Shown here: positions 6,801 to 9,546 of the stretch, piece by piece | How the letters are laid out: the number at the start of each line of letters is the position of its first letter | Numbering within the stretch: position 1 is the first letter of the stretch | NCBI GenBank assembly: GCA_029258495.1 | Contig: JARHYV010000143.1 | Location: 1-9,546, forward strand | Length of the DNA: 9,546 bases | DNA from: Faecousia sp. | GTDB taxonomy: Bacteria > Bacillota > Clostridia > Oscillospirales > Oscillospiraceae | Direction: 5' to 3' | Position numbers and translations under genes: made by a program | The notes under the pieces: generated by a model | What the model was told of the DNA's origin: nothing | Seen by the model: the letters and a program-made list of their open reading frames with translations, nothing else | Databases searched by the model: none

Positions 6801-6828
6801 ATTATACCATATCCGGACGCGATTGCAA
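6801..6828 (-). promoter_or_regulatory. Promoter of the yhcH-like gene
   Basis: On the minus strand: -35 TTGCAA (6823-6828), a 16-bp spacer, -10 TATAAT (6801-6806) preceded by TG one base upstream. The start site would fall near 6794, at or inside the ribosome binding site, giving a leader of only about 12 nt. The -35 lies inside overlapping dyads (6819-6839), a plausible repressor site. Confidence 0.7.
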
Positions 6829-6948
6829 TATCGCATTGCCAAGCCCTGAAGATGCTCTGATATCTCCTGCATCGCGTTTGCAGCTGCAATATATGTCGGG
6901 ACATACATGTACAAATACAAAAAATTTGGATTTTTGGTAAATTAGTAC

Positions 6949-6977
6949 TTGCATTTTGTAGAAAGGTATGCTATTAT
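6949..6977 (+). promoter_or_regulatory. Promoter of tRNA-Pro
   Basis: -35 TTGCAT (6949-6954), 17-bp spacer, -10 TATTAT (6972-6977). Transcription would begin near 6984, about 20 nt before the mature tRNA 5' end. Confidence 0.7.
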
Positions 6978-7004
6978 ATACAAGCTGTCAAGTGAATAGC
7001 GTAT

Positions 7005-7081
7005 CCGGGTGTGGCGAAGTTTGGTATCGCGCTTGAATGGGGTTCAAGAGGCCGCTGGTTCGAATCCAGTCACTCGGACCA
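7005..7081 (+). tRNA. tRNA-Pro, anticodon GGG
   Basis: A 77-nt cloverleaf was folded by hand. Acceptor CCGGGTG pairs with CACTCGG (one G-T pair), followed by A73 and an encoded CCA. The D stem is GCGA/TCGC, the anticodon stem CTTGA/TCAAG with loop ATGGGGT (anticodon GGG, G37), the variable loop 5 nt, and the T arm GCTGG-TTCGAAT-CCAGT. The C1-G72 pair, A73 and G37 are typical of bacterial proline tRNAs. It reads CCC and CCU codons and is a single-gene transcript. Confidence 0.95.
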
Positions 7082-7113
7082 AGGGAGTATCCTTATGGGA
7101 TACTCCCTTTTTT
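7081..7113 (+). terminator. Intrinsic terminator of tRNA-Pro
   Basis: A perfect 12-bp stem (AAGGGAGTATCC / GGATACTCCCTT) with a 5-nt loop (TTATG) runs into six Ts. The first stem base is the terminal A of the tRNA's CCA, so almost no 3' trailer separates tRNA and terminator. Confidence 0.93.
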
Positions 7114-7137
7114 GTGCTGTATTTTGATATGATCGTA

Positions 7138-7166
7138 TTGAAAATTCCCCCTCTGCACGATATAAT
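7138..7166 (+). promoter_or_regulatory. Promoter of the lipoprotein pair
   Basis: -35 TTGAAA (7138-7143), 17-bp spacer, -10 TATAAT (7161-7166), close to the vegetative consensus. Transcription would start near 7173, right at the foot of the predicted leader hairpin, leaving a leader of about 95 nt before the first lipoprotein. Confidence 0.8.
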
Positions 7167-7174
7167 GATTTTAT

Positions 7175-7226
7175 CAGAGTGGCTGCGATCACAATACCCA
7201 ATCGCTCATAGCCATTACTCTGGGTA
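7175..7226 (+). promoter_or_regulatory. Structured leader, possible cis-regulatory RNA
   Basis: The leader can form one long interrupted hairpin: CAGAGT (7175-7180) with ACTCTG (7217-7222), GGCT (7181-7184) with AGCC (7210-7213), and GCGAT (7185-7189) with ATCGC (7201-7205). The only interruptions are bulges of 4 and 3 nt on the 3' side. The 11-nt loop holds TACCCA (7195-7200), which is an exact complement of TGGGTA (7221-7226) just past the hairpin, so an alternative fold or pseudoknot is possible. It matches no riboswitch class I recognise. Confidence 0.45.
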
Positions 7227-7268
7227 AGTGCACTCATATTCAACAATGTCACAAAGAGGTGTATGTCT

Positions 7269-7832
7269 ATGAAGAAGAAACTCATCGCTCTGGCCCTCAT
7301 TCTAGGTCTTCTGCTGTGCGGATGCTACCATCCTCCCGAACCAACAGAAATATATCTCATCCCGAATTCATTCCTAGCATTCAACACTATGGATCACGAC
7401 GAGGCTCTTGAATTCTTTCAGGATTTCGGCCCAGATTACTGCACCGATGTGCAAAGTGTAGACGATGGGATACAGCTGACACTTACCGAAAAGCAGCTGG
7501 CTCATTGGATTGAACATAATAACGAGGAAATTGAGGAATTTTTCTCGGATCTAGCGGAGATAAACAGTGAATTTCACTTTGAGCGCGACGAAAACTTTCA
7601 GCATGTCGCATTCTATCTGGACGAAAACATACCGATGATAACCCACGCCATGCGGGTTTATGGTGTGGCTGCGTACTATGGTCTGAACTATCTTCTTCTG
7701 AATCATGCAGAAGATTGGTCTGTAGAAGTCAGCTTGTATAATTGTCACACCAACAAGCTGGTGGCTCGTGTCAACATCCCCTACGAGTCCGTTTCCTATG
7801 GGGATGAGGAATGGGCCAAAAGCTACGAATGA
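7269..7832 (+). CDS. Lipoprotein of unknown function (first of pair)
   Basis: A 187-residue secreted lipoprotein. The N-terminus is MKKK, then a hydrophobic stretch and a lipobox LCGC, with the lipidated Cys at residue 19, so it should be anchored on the outer face of the membrane. The mature part is acidic and has no motif I recognise. It has a Glu/Asp-rich helix-like region (EHNNEEIEEFFSDL), a short hydrophobic segment (AAYYGLNYLLLN) and a C-terminal block (YNCHTNKLVARVNIP). The ATG at 7269 is preferred over 7263 because AGAGG (7255-7259) lies 9 nt before it but only 3 nt before the other. It is transcribed from the promoter at 7138-7166 behind a structured leader. The second lipoprotein follows 35 nt downstream, so the two probably form one transcript and may act together. 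Confidence 0.85.
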   Translation: MKKKLIALALILGLLLCGCYHPPEPTEIYLIPNSFLAFNTMDHDEALEFFQDFGPDYCTDVQSVDDGIQLTLTEKQLAHWIEHNNEEIEEFFSDLAEINSEFHFERDENFQHVAFYLDENIPMITHAMRVYGVAAYYGLNYLLLNHAEDWSVEVSLYNCHTNKLVARVNIPYESVSYGDEEWAKSYE

Positions 7833-7867
7833 TTTCCCATACACCTTGCCAACTGAGGTAATTTGAT

Positions 7868-8614
7868 ATGAAGAAACTTATTTGTATTCTGCTTACTTTA
7901 TTGGCTCTGACCAGTATCTCTGCCTGTTCCCGCGGGAGCACACCTGCCACGGAGCAGACTTCTCCCGTCGTCCTCACCGAGCGGCAGAAACAGATCCTCC
8001 GTGACAACGATCTGCCCGAGGATTTCAGCCGACTCACCATCTCTCAGCAGGCATCCATCACCGCCATCGAACAGATGCTTTCATATGCAGAGGAGAAATA
8101 CGGGACAGAATTTACCTATGCCGGGTATATCCCTGCCGGGCCCATAGAAAAACAGCAGTTGCTTGCATATCCCGCATCCGGATTTATGTCAACCGACACC
8201 TTTACCATCACCAAAACAGCAGACGGATACGAGGATGATTATCTCAATGTTGCATGTAGAGATATGTTCGGGAAATACATTGCAGATAAGATATCTGAAC
8301 TATTTCCCGACATTGAATGCCGGGTTTATCCGGAGATCACAGTCATCTCCCTGTCGGAAATTCCAGAGGATCCAAGCAGCTTTGACGGTCACACAGGCGG
8401 TCGCCTTACGATCTTCGTGAACGAAGAAACCTGCTCAGGGGATCAAATTCCGGCATTGCAAAGCGGCATCCAAACCCTGCTCAAAGGCCTCAGCCTTGAC
8501 TGTTCCGGACGGATCGATCCGCTAAGTCCAGACAAATTCCCCGATCTCGACAAATTCAACTATACAGACTACCTGTCTGAAACATTTTATCCCTTTCAGT
8601 CCCCTATCCGCTAA
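7868..8614 (+). CDS. Lipoprotein of unknown function (second of pair)
   Basis: A 248-residue secreted lipoprotein with MKK, a hydrophobic h-region and lipobox ISAC (lipidated Cys at residue 20), followed by a Ser/Thr/Pro-rich linker (SRGSTPATEQTSP). The mature domain begins with LTERQKQILRDNDLP, a helical segment (ITAIEQMLSYAEEKYG), and then alternating strand-like sequence with no enzymatic motif I can identify. The start at 7868 has GAGG about 9 nt upstream. It follows the first lipoprotein by 35 nt with no terminator between and ends shortly before a strong terminator. The two proteins are not obviously homologous over their length, although both combine an N-terminal helical part with a beta-type remainder. 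No secretion, transport or toxin gene is adjacent to suggest a role. Confidence 0.87.
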   Translation: MKKLICILLTLLALTSISACSRGSTPATEQTSPVVLTERQKQILRDNDLPEDFSRLTISQQASITAIEQMLSYAEEKYGTEFTYAGYIPAGPIEKQQLLAYPASGFMSTDTFTITKTADGYEDDYLNVACRDMFGKYIADKISELFPDIECRVYPEITVISLSEIPEDPSSFDGHTGGRLTIFVNEETCSGDQIPALQSGIQTLLKGLSLDCSGRIDPLSPDKFPDLDKFNYTDYLSETFYPFQSPIR

Positions 8615-8648
8615 TTAACCTTTGAGATCCGCACCCTTTCCAGAAAAT

Positions 8649-8686
8649 ACGGCTTTGCCCTTTTGTTAAATGGGCAAAGCCGTTTT
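8649..8686 (+). terminator. Intrinsic terminator of the lipoprotein operon
   Basis: A 12-bp perfect stem (ACGGCTTTGCCC, 8649-8660, with its complement at 8672-8683) has an 11-nt loop and is followed by TTT. It lies 34 nt after the second lipoprotein stop. The Ts on the far side (ATTTTC on the minus strand) allow some activity in the other direction. Confidence 0.85.
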
Positions 8687-8692
8687 CTATAC

Positions 8693-8733
8693 AAAAAACC
8701 GGGAATGACACGCTGTTGTGTCATTCCCGGTTT
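8693..8733 (-). terminator. Intrinsic terminator of the SGNH-like gene
   Basis: A perfect 16-bp stem (8696-8711 with 8718-8733) closes a 6-nt loop. On the minus strand it ends in six Ts, placing it 17 nt after the stop of the convergent SGNH-like gene. On the plus strand it is followed by TATTATT, a weaker tail, so it may back up the preceding terminator. Confidence 0.88.
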
Positions 8734-8750
8734 ATTATTCCGAAAATGGG

Positions 8751-9546
8751 TCAATGCCATCCTCTGACAGCATCATTCATTTCATCATAGGAACTGTAAA
8801 ATAGACTATCTGTTTCGATTCCCTGAGCCTGTTTCAGCAAAATATCGGCAACGATATTGCTGAATACCTTTGCGCCATCTTCTGAAAGATGGGTTTCATC
8901 ATAGAAGGCTGTGCTGTCCGGCAATGCATCGATCTTGCCCTTGAGCAAATTGAAATCATAATACTGATAGCCATATTCTTCGCTGATCGACTGAAATTCA
9001 GCATACACCTGATCCATATCAAAATATCGATAATTACATGCATCTGCAAGCGGCATGACCATCAGGGTCACTTCTACTCCGTTTTCATTACACAGATCCA
9101 GGATCTTATGCAGCTGTTTCAGATTCTCTTCTCGTGGGGTAAAATAAGCCTGAAACTGTTGATAGGTCTGGTCAAATACATCGGGCGATGCTGTTACATC
9201 ATTGGTTGGAACGGAAACAAAGCCTCTCGATTCCATATGTGCCTCCGATGATTCCTGCCCATTCCCCAAGGTCTTCCAGGTGTAGATCCCCCGATCCAAC
9301 GCATCATAGTATACTCTCATATACTGTTTCATAGGTACATAGCGCAATACATAGCCGATACGCTCCCACAGATTTCCGATACGACCAATCGTATAAATGT
9401 CGCCCTCTGCCCCTTCTGTGCCGGGATCTCGAGTCAATGTATCATATGTAACATCAATAATAACACGCTTGATTGGGTTTCTGTCCATTTCCTTTTTGAG
9501 CATATAATAGCGTCCCGGAAGGGTCATAAGTGCACAGGATAAATTA
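8751..9546 (-). CDS. SGNH/GDSL-hydrolase-like protein, 5' end outside window
   Basis: The frame is open to the right edge (about 264 visible residues). The first in-window ATG (9527) is preceded by in-frame coding sequence (NLSCAL) and lacks a ribosome binding site, so it is internal. Residues IKRVIIDVTYDTL give a beta-strand typical of this fold. Near the C-terminus, FYDETHLSEDGAKVF (visible residues 208-222 from that ATG) carries the Asp-x-x-His pair of the SGNH catalytic site and the usual following GAxxF. The nucleophile Ser and Gly/Asn blocks would lie upstream, outside the window, so catalysis cannot be confirmed. Related Clostridial proteins are membrane-anchored and thought to act on cell-surface polymers, sometimes next to acyltransferases; that is family knowledge, not seen here. 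The gene ends at a strong terminator and converges on the lipoprotein operon. Confidence 0.75.
   Translation of the reverse strand, partial: NLSCALMTLPGRYYMLKKEMDRNPIKRVIIDVTYDTLTRDPGTEGAEGDIYTIGRIGNLWERIGYVLRYVPMKQYMRVYYDALDRGIYTWKTLGNGQESSEAHMESRGFVSVPTNDVTASPDVFDQTYQQFQAYFTPREENLKQLHKILDLCNENGVEVTLMVMPLADACNYRYFDMDQVYAEFQSISEEYGYQYYDFNLLKGKIDALPDSTAFYDETHLSEDGAKVFSNIVADILLKQAQGIETDSLFYSSYDEMNDAVRGWH

Noticed and set aside
6783..6920. N-terminal extension of the YhcH-like protein to ATG 6920
   Set aside because: The extension would cover the promoter; family members start at MIYD, and a ribosome binding site sits just before 6782.
7005..7113. tRNA-Pro 3' end as an integration site (attB)
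   Set aside because: I saw no second copy of the tRNA 3' segment, no integrase and no phage or conjugation gene in the window.
7009..7227. 72-codon plus-strand frame across the tRNA gene
   Set aside because: It is a chance frame through tRNA-Pro, its terminator and the lipoprotein promoter.
1..9546. CRISPR array, insertion sequence or toxin-antitoxin pair
   Set aside because: I found no regularly spaced repeats, transposase motifs, terminal inverted repeats flanking a gene, or small overlapping gene pair of that type.

Overview
The window looks like a chromosomal segment of an anaerobic, gut-type Firmicute (class Clostridia, probably near Oscillospiraceae/Ruminococcaceae). This is inferred from AGGAGG-type ribosome binding sites, consensus TTGnnn-17-TATAAT promoters, moderate GC, strong intrinsic terminators, Fe-S-rich flavoproteins and type II lipoproteins. 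There is no rRNA or phylogenetic marker protein, so the placement is approximate.

Left half (1-5237, all on the minus strand): a tightly packed operon. It reads, in transcription order, TetR-family regulator, an 888-residue Fe-S/FAD oxidoreductase with a GltD-like core, a HypA-like zinc/nickel protein, an unrecognised polytopic membrane protein, and a CrtI/retinol-saturase-like FAD oxidoreductase that runs off the left edge. Intergenic gaps are 8-33 nt and none holds a terminator. One good promoter (TTGCAA-17-TATAGT) lies in front of tetR. A perfect 25-bp inverted repeat begins just after its -10 box and fills the start-site/leader region, as expected for an autorepressed operon. This is the most interesting part: an inducible redox module whose substrate is unknown.

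Middle (5238-7113): a gene-poor stretch with a bidirectional terminator and two start-less protein-like frames, then two minus-strand genes. These are yhcH-type (YhcH/YjgK/YiaL, sugar-anomerase-like) followed by a two-TM protein, probably co-transcribed from a promoter overlapping several dyads. Divergent from them is a tRNA-Pro(GGG) gene with its own promoter and a terminator whose stem starts at the last base of the encoded CCA.

Right (7114-9546): a near-consensus promoter, then a leader that can fold into a long interrupted hairpin with a competing or pseudoknot-like pairing. Two plus-strand lipoprotein genes of unknown function follow. Two back-to-back terminators separate them from a convergent minus-strand SGNH/GDSL-like protein that is truncated by the right edge.
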